Source of the DNA: Ruminococcus sp.
GTDB taxonomy: Bacteria; Bacillota; Clostridia; Oscillospirales; Ruminococcaceae
Assembly (NCBI GenBank): GCA_014799805.1
Contig: JAAVHJ010000001.1
Coordinates: 1-64,000 of the forward strand
DNA: 64,000 nucleotides
Direction: 5' to 3'
Shown: positions 45,496-52,727 of the stretch, one piece after another
How positions within the stretch are numbered: position 1 is the first letter of the stretch
Layout of the letters: each line of letters begins with the position of its first letter
Program-made: the position numbers and the translations under genes
Notes under the pieces: generated by a model
Databases searched by the model: none
Told to the model about the DNA's origin: nothing
What the model saw: the letters and a program-made list of their open reading frames with translations, nothing else

Positions 45496-46995
45496 ATGAT
45501 TAAAATTTGCAAATCATGCGGAAAAAAGAATCAGGACAGTAGAAAAGTATGTCAGTTCTGCGGAAATGATTTGAAGTTTTCCGGAATTGAAGCAGGTGGA
45601 ATTGTATACGGAAATGTCAGCAATTCAGCTACGACATATGGTCAGGATAAATTCAGTACGCCAAGAGGTCATGGCTTTGCTGCTGAACGTGCAAATCACC
45701 TGTATGATAAGCTTAGTGGTCGTAATGCTCATATTGTGGGCGATGATAATGCCAAATTTGGTGCGGACAGATTGGTTGATGGTATTCAGATTCAGTCAAA
45801 GTATTGTAAAACGGGAAGTAAGTGTATTGCAGAATGCTTTGAAAACGGAAAAATGAAATATACAATCAATGGCGGAACAGAACCTATGCAGATAGAAGTC
45901 CCGTCTGATATGTATGATTCTGCTGTACAGGCTATGGAAAATCGTATTCGTAGAGGTGAAGTTCCGGGAGTAAAAAATCCGCAGGAAGCAAAAAATATAG
46001 TCAGAAAAGGACATTTTACATATAAACAGGCTATGAATATTGCAAAGGCAGGAACTGTCGAATCAATTACCTATGATGCAGTAAATGGTGCAATTATATC
46101 AACATATGCTTTTGGAATCACTTCGGCATTGACATTTGCAACATCACTTTGGAATGGTGAAAGTTTTGAAATTGCCTTGAAGCAGTCTGCTTTGTCTGGA
46201 ATAAAAGTTGGTGGAACATCATTCGTTACAGCAGTTTTATCGAGTCAACTGTCAAAAGCAGGACTGAACAGTCTTTTGGTAGGAAGTTCAGAAGCAGTTG
46301 TAAATATAATTGGTCCTAAAGCATCGGCTGTACTTGTAAATGCATTCAGAAGCGGAAGTAATATATATGGTGCTGCTGCAATGAAAAGTGCTGCTAAAAT
46401 GCTTCGTGGAAATGCAATTACAGGAGCAGTATCAGTAGTAATTTTGTCATCATTTGATGTTGTCAATATATTCAGAGGAAGAATATCGAGAAAACAACTT
46501 TTTAAAAATATCACAAATACTACAGCAACTGTTGCCGGAGGAGGTGCAGGATGGGTAGGTGGAGCTGCGGCTGGTGCTGCTATAGGCTCTGCAGTTCCTG
46601 TTATAGGTACGGCAGTTGGTGGACTTATAGGCGGTTTAGCTGGTTCGATACTTGCTGGAAGTGTATCAGGCAAAGTATCTGATACAGTTATGGGTTTATT
46701 TATTGAAGATGATGCAGAAGAAATGGTAAGTATAATAGAAAATGTTTTTAAGGATATGGCAGTTGAATATTTATTGAATGAAGATGAGGCTGATAGAATT
46801 GTAAAAAAATTAAGTAAAAAACTGACTGGAAAATCCCTGAAAGATATGTTTGCAAGTGATGACCGAAAGAATTTTGCCCGTAATCTGTTAACAGACCTTG
46901 TTGAAGAAGAAACAAGCAATAGAAAATATATTTCATTACCGACTAAAAAGAATATGGTTAAAGGTTTAAAATTAGCCTTGGAAAGTATGAATTGA
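45496..46995 (+). CDS. Zinc-ribbon protein with putative nuclease-like motif and glycine-zipper membrane region
   Basis: 499 residues; I do not know the family by name. N-terminal zinc ribbon with C5-C8 and C19-C22. Then a conserved-looking segment HGFAAERANHLYDKLSG...DNAKFGADRLVDGIQIQSKYC, where E64, D91 and Q100-S-K102 are spaced like a PD-(D/E)XK nuclease core (inference). The middle is hydrophobic and Ser/Ala/Gly-rich; residues ~345-395 form a glycine zipper (GGAAAGAAIGSAVPVIGTAV, GGLIGGLAGS) suited to membrane insertion. A charged helical C-terminus follows. ATG 45496 follows GGGAG by eight bases. Co-transcribed with the WYL regulator. Possible effector, toxin or membrane-associated nuclease. 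Confidence 0.65.
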   Translation: MIKICKSCGKKNQDSRKVCQFCGNDLKFSGIEAGGIVYGNVSNSATTYGQDKFSTPRGHGFAAERANHLYDKLSGRNAHIVGDDNAKFGADRLVDGIQIQSKYCKTGSKCIAECFENGKMKYTINGGTEPMQIEVPSDMYDSAVQAMENRIRRGEVPGVKNPQEAKNIVRKGHFTYKQAMNIAKAGTVESITYDAVNGAIISTYAFGITSALTFATSLWNGESFEIALKQSALSGIKVGGTSFVTAVLSSQLSKAGLNSLLVGSSEAVVNIIGPKASAVLVNAFRSGSNIYGAAAMKSAAKMLRGNAITGAVSVVILSSFDVVNIFRGRISRKQLFKNITNTTATVAGGGAGWVGGAAAGAAIGSAVPVIGTAVGGLIGGLAGSILAGSVSGKVSDTVMGLFIEDDAEEMVSIIENVFKDMAVEYLLNEDEADRIVKKLSKKLTGKSLKDMFASDDRKNFARNLLTDLVEEETSNRKYISLPTKKNMVKGLKLALESMN

Positions 46996-46999
46996 AATA

Positions 47000-47038
47000 A
47001 AAAATCCGTTGTGAAATCAGGTTCACAGCGGATTTTTT
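47000..47038. terminator. Bidirectional terminator
   Basis: Stem AAAAATCCGTTGTGAA with TTCACAGCGGATTTTT, between the zinc-ribbon gene and the converging XRE gene. Confidence 0.9.
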
Positions 47039-47046
47039 GCAGATTT

Positions 47047-47100
47047 AATTGTAAATTTTTTTTGAACGGACACCCATATGTCCACTATGATTTGTATAAT
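47047..47100 (+). promoter_or_regulatory. Second copy of the WYL-type promoter/operator
   Basis: Repeats 44397-44422 exactly for 26 bp, carries a better palindrome GGACA-N6-TGTCC (47068-47083) and TATAAT at 47095. It points right, directly into the 3' end of the oppositely oriented XRE gene, so its transcript would be antisense to that gene. Confidence 0.65.
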
Positions 47101-47104
47101 AGAA

Positions 47105-47440
47105 TCATGGATTATGTTTATTGAATAACAAATCCAGAAAATCAAGGCAAAGGTGCTGGTTTTCCGAAGAAAGCGAATGGAACTTTTCAAGCATAATATC
47201 ATCTTTAACGCTATGTGTTGAATTTATTGATATGCCATTGAGAATATGGTTTGGAGTAGTTTCAAGTGCTTTGCAGAGCCTTATGAATACTTCCAGACTC
47301 GGGATAGAGCGTGCTGTCTCAATATTTGACAGATATTTGTAGTTTATATCAGCACGTTCACAGACCTCATATTGTTTCAACTTGAGTTCTTTTCGCCTCT
47401 TTGCCAAATTTTCACCGATTTTTCTGTAATTCAATGTCAT
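47105..47440 (-). CDS. XRE-family helix-turn-helix regulator
   Basis: 111 residues: IGENLAKRRKELKLKQYEVCERADINYKYLSNIETARSIPSLEVFIRLCKALETTPNHIL is a canonical Cro/C1-type HTH. The C-terminal ~40 residues are a helical dimerisation or sensor tail. ATG 47440 follows AGGAGGTG; the longer frame extends across the divergent promoter. It faces away from the four-small-protein/AAA+ operon and probably represses it. Confidence 0.92.
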   Translation of the reverse strand: MTLNYRKIGENLAKRRKELKLKQYEVCERADINYKYLSNIETARSIPSLEVFIRLCKALETTPNHILNGISINSTHSVKDDIMLEKFHSLSSENQHLCLDFLDLLFNKHNP

Positions 47441-47516
47441 TAAAATCACCTCCTGTAATAATCCTAAACGATAAAGAAATGAAAAGTAAACAATTTGTAA
47501 AATGTTATTTTTCCAC

Positions 47517-47545
47517 TTGACATAAGAAAAAATTTGATGTATAAT
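47517..47545 (+). promoter_or_regulatory. Promoter of the small-protein/AAA+ operon
   Basis: TTGACA, 17-bp spacer, TATAAT. It lies between the divergent XRE gene and the first small-protein gene, where an XRE repressor would be expected to bind. Confidence 0.85.
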
Positions 47546-47599
47546 GACATTAGCAAAATTTGTCGGAAAATACAAAATTTTTCAGAAAGGAGGACTATT

Positions 47600-48031
47600 A
47601 TGGATATTTTTTATATTTCTGCTTCTTTTGTAGCAGGCTTGGTTGCTGGTATTCTTACCACAAAAGCTTTAAGTCTGTCAAAAGAAAATAAGATTGTTGA
47701 CAAAGAAAAACTTCTTGAAGAATGTTTTGGAGAACATATGTATGTCGACAGGTTTTCACTTGTACAGGCAAGAGACTGGATTAAGATGCGTCAGGAAAAC
47801 ATAAATAACGGTGCTAAGGCACTAGTAATGAAAATTACCCCTGAAACTCTTGCAAGTCTGGGCAAAGATGTAGAAATAACTCAGAATATGGACAACTATC
47901 TTGCAATTGCTATTATTAATGGCAGTACCAAAGAAATGGAAGATTCCATCCTTGTAAAGTACGATAAGCTCGATGAAAAGCTTGAAGGACTTCTTGCAAA
48001 AGGAAATGGAACTCTTGTAGTAGGAGAGTGA
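47600..48031 (+). CDS. Small N-terminally membrane-anchored protein, first of four
   Basis: 143 residues: an N-terminal membrane helix (MDIFYISASFVAGLVAGILTTKAL), then a soluble domain VDRFSLVQARDWIKMRQENINNGAKALVMKIT, NYLAIAIINGSTKEMEDSILVKYDKLDEKLEGLLAKGNGTLVVGE. The pattern (helix, beta strand, beta strand, helix, and a short strand at the C-terminus) recurs in the next gene. No known family recognised. AAAGGAGG precedes the ATG at 47600. First gene of the operon leading to the AAA+ ATPase. Confidence 0.75.
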   Translation: MDIFYISASFVAGLVAGILTTKALSLSKENKIVDKEKLLEECFGEHMYVDRFSLVQARDWIKMRQENINNGAKALVMKITPETLASLGKDVEITQNMDNYLAIAIINGSTKEMEDSILVKYDKLDEKLEGLLAKGNGTLVVGE

Positions 48032-48056
48032 TAAATTGATTTTTCACTGATACAAG

Positions 48057-48104
48057 CAAGCACTAGCAAAAACCTCCGCTTCTTCAGGATAGGGAGGATG
48101 TCAC
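48057..48104 (+). ncRNA. Repeated intergenic hairpin motif, copy A
   Basis: Between the first and second small-protein genes: CACTAGCAAAAA, stem CCTCC...GGAGG, then GATGTCAC. A second version occupies 48953-49003 in the same operon, with a different stem sequence but the same flanks (CTAG..AAAAA before, GGGAGRATGTCAC after). Covariation of the stem suggests a conserved RNA structure. Confidence 0.5.
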
Positions 48105-48129
48105 GTTATTATGAAAGGAGTTTTTTAAA

Positions 48130-48528
48130 ATGGGACTGATGGATATTCTTAACAAGGATTTGGGTGAGTTGCTCGAAAGTTCTTTTGATTCGTATGCCGA
48201 GAAAAGAGCGGACGAAATTGAGATTCAAAATTTTGCAAGGAATTGCCTTCCAGTTGTGAGTTTTGATCGCTGTTACAAGTGGGCAGTTGAAATGAAAAAA
48301 GATTATCCGCAGAGTGCAGGATTCATTATCGCTGTCAAGGAAAACCCTGATCCAAGAAATGAAAACGACAGAATCTGTGTTATTGTTGGTATGCTTGATG
48401 CACAGAACAAGTCAATCAGCATGGATGGGGTGAAAAGCATCAGCACGATTTTCCACGGAAAAACAATTGACAGCAAGATGATTGATTGCCTCAACGGTAG
48501 AGAGAAACTGATTGTTAAATTCAAATAA
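48130..48528 (+). CDS. Small soluble protein, second of four
   Basis: 132 residues without a membrane helix: MDILNKDLGELLESSFDSYAEKRADEIEIQNFARNCLPVVSFDRCYKWAVEMKKDYPQSAGFIIAVKEN, ICVIVGMLDAQNKSISMDGVKSISTIFHGKTIDSKMIDCLNGREKLIVKF. The second half lines up with the previous protein (FDR...W, AGFIIAV/KALVMKI, a final LIVKF/TLVVGE). AAAGGAG precedes the start, and it is 11 bp from the next gene. Function unknown. Confidence 0.75.
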   Translation: MGLMDILNKDLGELLESSFDSYAEKRADEIEIQNFARNCLPVVSFDRCYKWAVEMKKDYPQSAGFIIAVKENPDPRNENDRICVIVGMLDAQNKSISMDGVKSISTIFHGKTIDSKMIDCLNGREKLIVKFK

Positions 48529-48539
48529 GGAGGAAGAAA

Positions 48540-48923
48540 ATGTTTATTTTTAGTTCACTGCTTTTTAGCATTGTGGCAGCCGTAGCAATCGGAGTAGTTG
48601 CTGGTACGCTGATCGCATACGTCATTATACTTACAGTAAAGTGGCTCCGCAATAAAATCAAGGAGAAGCTTGCAAAAAGGAATGTGAGCAAGGTTGCAAC
48701 GGGCGATCTTGAACAGATGATTAAAAATTGTGAAAATCAAACTTCTGTTAAGGAGCTGGACAATCTTGTGGATGCTGGATACAGTCATGTTATGGCTGAG
48801 GTTGATGATAATGGGAAAGTTGAAAATGTTGAAGTGATCAAGGATACCAGTAATGAAATTGACCAGAATGTGAAACAGTTTATTAACAGAACTGGTGAAG
48901 GCATGGTAGTAGTTTCTGCATAA
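48540..48923 (+). CDS. Small membrane-anchored protein, third of four
   Basis: 127 residues: N-terminal membrane helix (LLFSIVAAVAIGVVAGTLIAYVIIL), a basic linker, then NCENQTSVKELDNLVDAGYSHVMAEVDDNGKVENVEVIKD, FINRTGEGMVVVSA. The last ~65 residues are clearly homologous to the fourth protein. AAGGAGG precedes the ATG. The C-terminal beta-strand ending is shared with the other small proteins. Confidence 0.78.
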   Translation: MFIFSSLLFSIVAAVAIGVVAGTLIAYVIILTVKWLRNKIKEKLAKRNVSKVATGDLEQMIKNCENQTSVKELDNLVDAGYSHVMAEVDDNGKVENVEVIKDTSNEIDQNVKQFINRTGEGMVVVSA

Positions 48924-48952
48924 TTACATAACGAAACTTGAAAAATTAACCA

Positions 48953-49003
48953 ATGCTAGTGAAAAATTTCCCTGCCTGTACCGGGCAGGGAGAATGTCAC
49001 TTG
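48953..49003 (+). ncRNA. Repeated intergenic hairpin motif, copy B
   Basis: TGCTAGTGAAAAA, stem CCCTGCC (48970-48976) with GGCAGGG (48984-48990), then AGAATGTCAC. Same flanks as copy A at 48057-48104. The strong 7-bp stem lacks a T-run, so it is not a simple terminator; it may be an RNA-processing or protein-binding site. Confidence 0.5.
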
Positions 49004-49035
49004 ATAGAGCTGGCATCCGAATAGTGAGGTAAGTT

Positions 49036-49539
49036 ATGGCACTTTTTATTGCAAGAAAGAAAATATCTTTGGATAAATCTGATGTACAGTCAGATGCTGT
49101 AAAAGGAATGATTGACCGAAAGATTAATTTTTGTAAAAATAAAGTTACTTTTGATGAACTGGACAATCTCGCCAAAGGCAAGACAATTGATGAGACCAAA
49201 CCAAAAATAATAAAGTTAAAAGATTTTGTTGTAAATGTTGTAAAACTTACAATAAACTGGCTTCGGGACAAAATCAAAAGTAAGCTTTATAAGAAAATGG
49301 CAAAGAAAGTTGCTGTTTTTGTACTGGGTGACATGATTACTTCCTGCACTAACCAACGGTCACTTGAAGAACTTACCAGCCTTTCTAGAGATGGATATAC
49401 ACATATTATGACTGAGCTTGATGATAATGGAAAAGTTCAGAATACTGAGTGTATCAAAGACACCAGTCCAAAGACTGATCCCAATGTCCGAAGTTTTATT
49501 AATAAAACAGGACAAGGCATGGTAATTGTGTCTTCGTAG
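49036..49539 (+). CDS. Small protein, fourth of four (paralogue of the third)
   Basis: 167 residues: basic N-terminus, a central amphipathic or hydrophobic helix (LKDFVVNVVKLTINWLRDKIKSKLYKKMAKKVAVFVLGDMI), then SCTNQRSLEELTSLSRDGYTHIMTELDDNGKVQNTECIKD, FINKTGQGMVIVSS, matching the third protein closely. GAGG precedes the ATG. It ends 34 bp before the ATPase. Confidence 0.75.
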   Translation: MALFIARKKISLDKSDVQSDAVKGMIDRKINFCKNKVTFDELDNLAKGKTIDETKPKIIKLKDFVVNVVKLTINWLRDKIKSKLYKKMAKKVAVFVLGDMITSCTNQRSLEELTSLSRDGYTHIMTELDDNGKVQNTECIKDTSPKTDPNVRSFINKTGQGMVIVSS

Positions 49540-49573
49540 TGAAAATAAGATAATAATAGAAAAGAGGAAAAAA

Positions 49574-50878
49574 ATGAAAATCTATGTAGGTATTCCGTCC
49601 GAGCCGTCTCAGGAAACGCTCCGATTGATCAGAGTGAAGTTTACAGAACAGTTGAGAAAATATTATGGCGAATTTCCTGTCAATGATGTAGTATTTTTTA
49701 TTAATCCGGACAGTCTTTCGATATATGTAATGGAAAATGCAAAATATTCCGGATACGACAAGGAAATTACTGAGGTTATAAAATCGGTGGTTAATGAATA
49801 TTTCCCATCAGATGAAGCGGAAATAGCTCTTAATTATCAGAAGCTTAATCCAACGTTCAATCCATATGAGGCAGTTAAGAAAAAATCAGCTGTCTCTGAA
49901 AATTCACTTGCTTCAGATAATAAAGAACAGGCAAAGAAAAGCGAAGAATTTGACTATGACAAGCTTTCAGAGAACTATCATGCGGAAGAACCACGATATT
50001 CATTTGAGCAGGTTATTCTGCCTGAAACTTTGAAAACTCAGATAAATGAAGCGGTGAGCACTGTACTTGTTGAGCATAAAGTATTTGACGAATGGGGACT
50101 GCGTACAATAATTCCGAATGCTTCATCAGCTTTGAGTTTCTATGGACCTCCAGGAACTGGTAAGTCCATGGCAGCCGAAGCTATTGCACAGAAACTCGGA
50201 AAGAAAATTCTGCGTGCTACATATGCTGATATTGAAAGTAAATTTCATGGTGAAGGTCCGAAAATGGTAAAGGCTATATTCCGTGCCGCTGAACGTGACG
50301 ACGCAGTTTTGTTCCTTGATGAATCCGATTCACTGCTTTCCAAAAGACTTACAAATGTTACAGACGGTTCAGCACAGGCAATAAATTCAATGAGGAGTCA
50401 GCTTCTGATTTGTTTAGAACAGTTTAAAGGAATTGTTATATTTGCAACAAATCTTGTTGTGAATTATGACAAGGCATTTCTGTCACGCCTTATAAATATA
50501 GAATTTACCAAGCCTGATAAAGAGGCAAGATATTCAATATGGTATCAGCATCTTAAAGGTAAGGGACTGCGTATTCCGCTTAGTGACGATGTCGATATAA
50601 ATGAACTTGCAGAGAAATATGAATTCTGTGGCAGAGAAATAAAAAATTCAGTAAAAGACGCTTGTGTTGTAACTGCAATTGCGGAAAGTGAATTTGTTTC
50701 TCAGGAAACTCTTATTAAATCTGCCGAAAAGACAAAAATAGAATATGAAAAAGTCATGAGTGCCGAAGACCATACTGTTATAAAAAAAGAATTGACTGAT
50801 GAGCAGAAAGATGTACTTAAAGAAGCAATGCAGAAAAAAATAGACGAAGCTAAAACTGTAAAAGCAAACGAAATATAA
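49574..50878 (+). CDS. AAA+ ATPase (Cdc48/SpoVK-like single AAA module)
   Basis: 434 residues. An N-terminal ~85-residue domain of unknown type (KIYVGIPSEPSQETLRLIRVKF) is followed by a charged linker and an AAA+ core with Walker A GPPGTGKS (191-198), Walker B VLFLDESDSLL (D249, E250), sensor-1 FATN, and an arginine-finger-like FLSRLINIEF. A C-terminal helical lid and acidic/Lys-rich tail complete it. The closest overall pattern is the classic AAA clade of unfoldases. No protease or nuclease domain is present. Ends the operon of four small proteins, which may be its anchors, adaptors or substrates. Confidence 0.88.
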   Translation: MKIYVGIPSEPSQETLRLIRVKFTEQLRKYYGEFPVNDVVFFINPDSLSIYVMENAKYSGYDKEITEVIKSVVNEYFPSDEAEIALNYQKLNPTFNPYEAVKKKSAVSENSLASDNKEQAKKSEEFDYDKLSENYHAEEPRYSFEQVILPETLKTQINEAVSTVLVEHKVFDEWGLRTIIPNASSALSFYGPPGTGKSMAAEAIAQKLGKKILRATYADIESKFHGEGPKMVKAIFRAAERDDAVLFLDESDSLLSKRLTNVTDGSAQAINSMRSQLLICLEQFKGIVIFATNLVVNYDKAFLSRLINIEFTKPDKEARYSIWYQHLKGKGLRIPLSDDVDINELAEKYEFCGREIKNSVKDACVVTAIAESEFVSQETLIKSAEKTKIEYEKVMSAEDHTVIKKELTDEQKDVLKEAMQKKIDEAKTVKANEI

Positions 50879-50918
50879 ATTCTATAAAATAAACATTTCT
50901 TATAAAATAATATTAACA

Positions 50919-50955
50919 AAAAATCTCTGTTACAAATTATGCGACAGAGATTTTT
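50919..50955 (+). terminator. Terminator of the AAA+ operon
   Basis: Stem AAAAATCTCTGT with ACAGAGATTTTT and T-rich tail. Confidence 0.85.
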
Positions 50956-51040
50956 AATAATTTTAAATAAATATCAAAATTAATAGTATATAATTTTATA
51001 AAAATAATTCAAAATATATTGAGCAAACAAAAATATAAAT

Positions 51041-51127
51041 GCCCTACACGGGCAGTGGCACTCCGTGTAGGCGACTGCGTCGAGCAGTATCACCGTTCCT
51101 CCCTGATGTTCATCACAGTGCCAGCCC
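51041..51127. other. GC-rich structured segment cut by the IS element
   Basis: In very AT-rich surroundings, 51041-51127 has nested inverted repeats: CCTACACGG/CCGTGTAGG (51043-51051, 51063-51071), ACTGC/GCAGT (51074-51078, 51084-51088), GGCACT/AGTGCC. Joined across the IS, it ends in GCCCTC-TTAC-GAGGGC. No frame is evident. It looks like a structured RNA or a protein-binding palindrome cluster. Confidence 0.45.
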
Positions 51128-51135
51128 TCTTACGA

Positions 51136-52468
51136 GCATATGCGTACACTTAACAAAAGAGAAAAAATATGATATAATAGAGTCATGGAAAAAGACCAGA
51201 TGAGCCTCATATATGAAATGATGCCGACAGGCTGGAAAGAAGCCGCCAAAGAAACAGGGGCGTTGGTAAGAAGTCGGAACATCAGCACGCCGGAAGAATT
51301 ATTGAGACTGAATTTTCTATACCAGACAAGTGGAGATTCGTATGGTCTGGTATCAGCGTTAACGCAAATATCAGAAAATCAAACAGGACTCAATAAAACA
51401 GCGGTGCAAAAACGAATCACAAACAGCGGAAAATGGTTGAAATGGATATTAGTTCATTTGAATCGGGAAGAAAAGTATCTGGAAGAAGCACCTCAATGGC
51501 TGAAAGATTATCGTGTATGTCTGACAGATGCAAGTGATTATTGTAAGCAAGGCAGCCAGAATGCAGATTTCAGATTTCATTATATGGTAGAGCTTTTTAC
51601 ACTGAACATGGCAGAATTTCACTTCACAGAGGCAAGTGAAGGAGAAAAGATCAGCCGATATGAAACGATCAGGCCGAAGGACATTATCATAGGCGACCGG
51701 GCTTATGGTACGATTACAGGAATGCAATATGTTTCAGATAAAAAAGCAGATTTTCTTTTCCGATTAAGAGCGAAAGCCTTTAATTTATATACGGAAGAAA
51801 AGAAGATTTTTGATCTGACTGAATTTTTGCAGGAAAATTATGAAACCGGTAAAATGATTGACCTGAAGTTATTTTACAAATCAGGAAAAGAGTATTATCC
51901 GGTTCGCATCTGTGCAGTCGGAAAAAACGAAGTGGATATTGAGAAAACGCACAGGCATATAAAAAAATCCAACACAAAGAAACAACGAGGTAAAATCTCT
52001 GATTTACAAAAAATATATGGTCAATATGTGATTACAGCTACTTCTCTTCCACAGGATATTTCTGCAAAGCAAATACTTGAACTGTATCGAATGCGTTGGC
52101 AGATAGAGCTTGTTTTCAAACGCCTGAAATCAATTTTCGGCGGTGAATTCTGTGCCAGAAAGAAGGAAGCTGTTGAGGCATGGTTTTATGGAAAATTACT
52201 TTTGGCAACAATTTGTGAGCTCCTTGTAAAAAGAAGCCGTTTTTCCCCCTGCAGCGAAAAAATCCATAATTGCCCAATGTAGATTTTCCATTTGGAAAGA
52301 ACTTAAAATCATGCTGTATTTAGTTTCCTATATTATTGCTGTTTCCTTGTCTTATGACTTTAGCTGTAAAACTTTAGCTGATTTACCTGCTTTCTGTGCC
52401 AATTTTAAACGCAAAAGACTTCCCTCACTTTTTCAATTTGCTAAATCCGCTTAAGTGTACGCATATGC
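51136..52468 (+). mobile_element. IS4-type insertion sequence, 1333 bp, complete ends
   Basis: Perfect 18-bp terminal inverted repeats (GCATATGCGTACACTTAA at 51136-51153 and its complement at 52451-52468), flanked by an 8-bp target duplication TCTTACGA at 51128-51135 and 52469-52476. It contains one transposase gene, now frameshifted. Confidence 0.93.
51185..52454 (+). pseudogene. IS4-type DDE transposase with C-terminal frameshift
   Basis: Main frame 51185-52282 has DDE features: LTDASDY, IIGDRAYG and the IS4 signature Y-x2-R-x3-E-x6-K in LYRMRWQIELVFKRLKS. After LLVKRSRFSP the frame ends early (stop at 52280). Another frame resumes with KKSIIAQCRFSIWKELKIML and runs to a TAA at 52452 inside the right inverted repeat. 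The shift lies near 52236-52262, in runs of T/C or A. It is either inactivation, a sequencing error or programmed frameshifting. Confidence 0.85.
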
Positions 52469-52671
52469 TCTTACGAGGGCAAATTAAAATATACAAAAGA
52501 TTCATTTTATTCTATAAATTTTATAAAAATAAAATATTAGTAGTCATGCGATCCACAACATACTCTAACCACTAAAAACAGACGAATTTTAATAAATATT
52601 ACTTTCTATCCCACTGAGACAACGAGATAATGAGGCATTCGTAACAACTTCAAAAATCAAATATATATTAT

Positions 52672-52715
52672 AATTCCGATAAGGTGATTCCAGTCTTATC
52701 GGAATTTTTATTTTT
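52672..52715 (+). terminator. Strong terminator directly before the amidoligase gene
   Basis: 12-bp perfect stem AATTCCGATAAG/CTTATCGGAATT with a T-run, only 12 bp upstream of the ATG. It may end a leader transcript (attenuation) or close an upstream unit. The preceding 52477-52671 has no gene; I see no clear promoter there. Confidence 0.8.
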
Positions 52716-52727
52716 GGAGGTTTTTAA

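Noticed and set aside
46245-46919. 224-codon minus-strand frame opposite the zinc-ribbon gene
   Set aside because: Its Pro/Ala-rich content is the reverse complement of the glycine zipper; no ribosome binding site or promoter.
48924-49277. 117-codon minus-strand frame
   Set aside because: It lies across the hairpin motif and the fourth small-protein gene, whose paralogy and ribosome binding site make the plus strand the coding one.
45496-50878. Known named defence systems (CBASS, BREX, Zorya, restriction-modification, toxin-antitoxin)
   Set aside because: None of their signature enzymes (cyclase, PglZ, MotAB-like ZorAB, methyltransferase, recognised toxin) is present in these genes.
51185-52454. 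Active transposase through programmed frameshifting
   Set aside because: No slippery heptamer with a downstream pseudoknot was recognised, and the shift is near the C-terminus; simple mutation or sequencing error is more likely.
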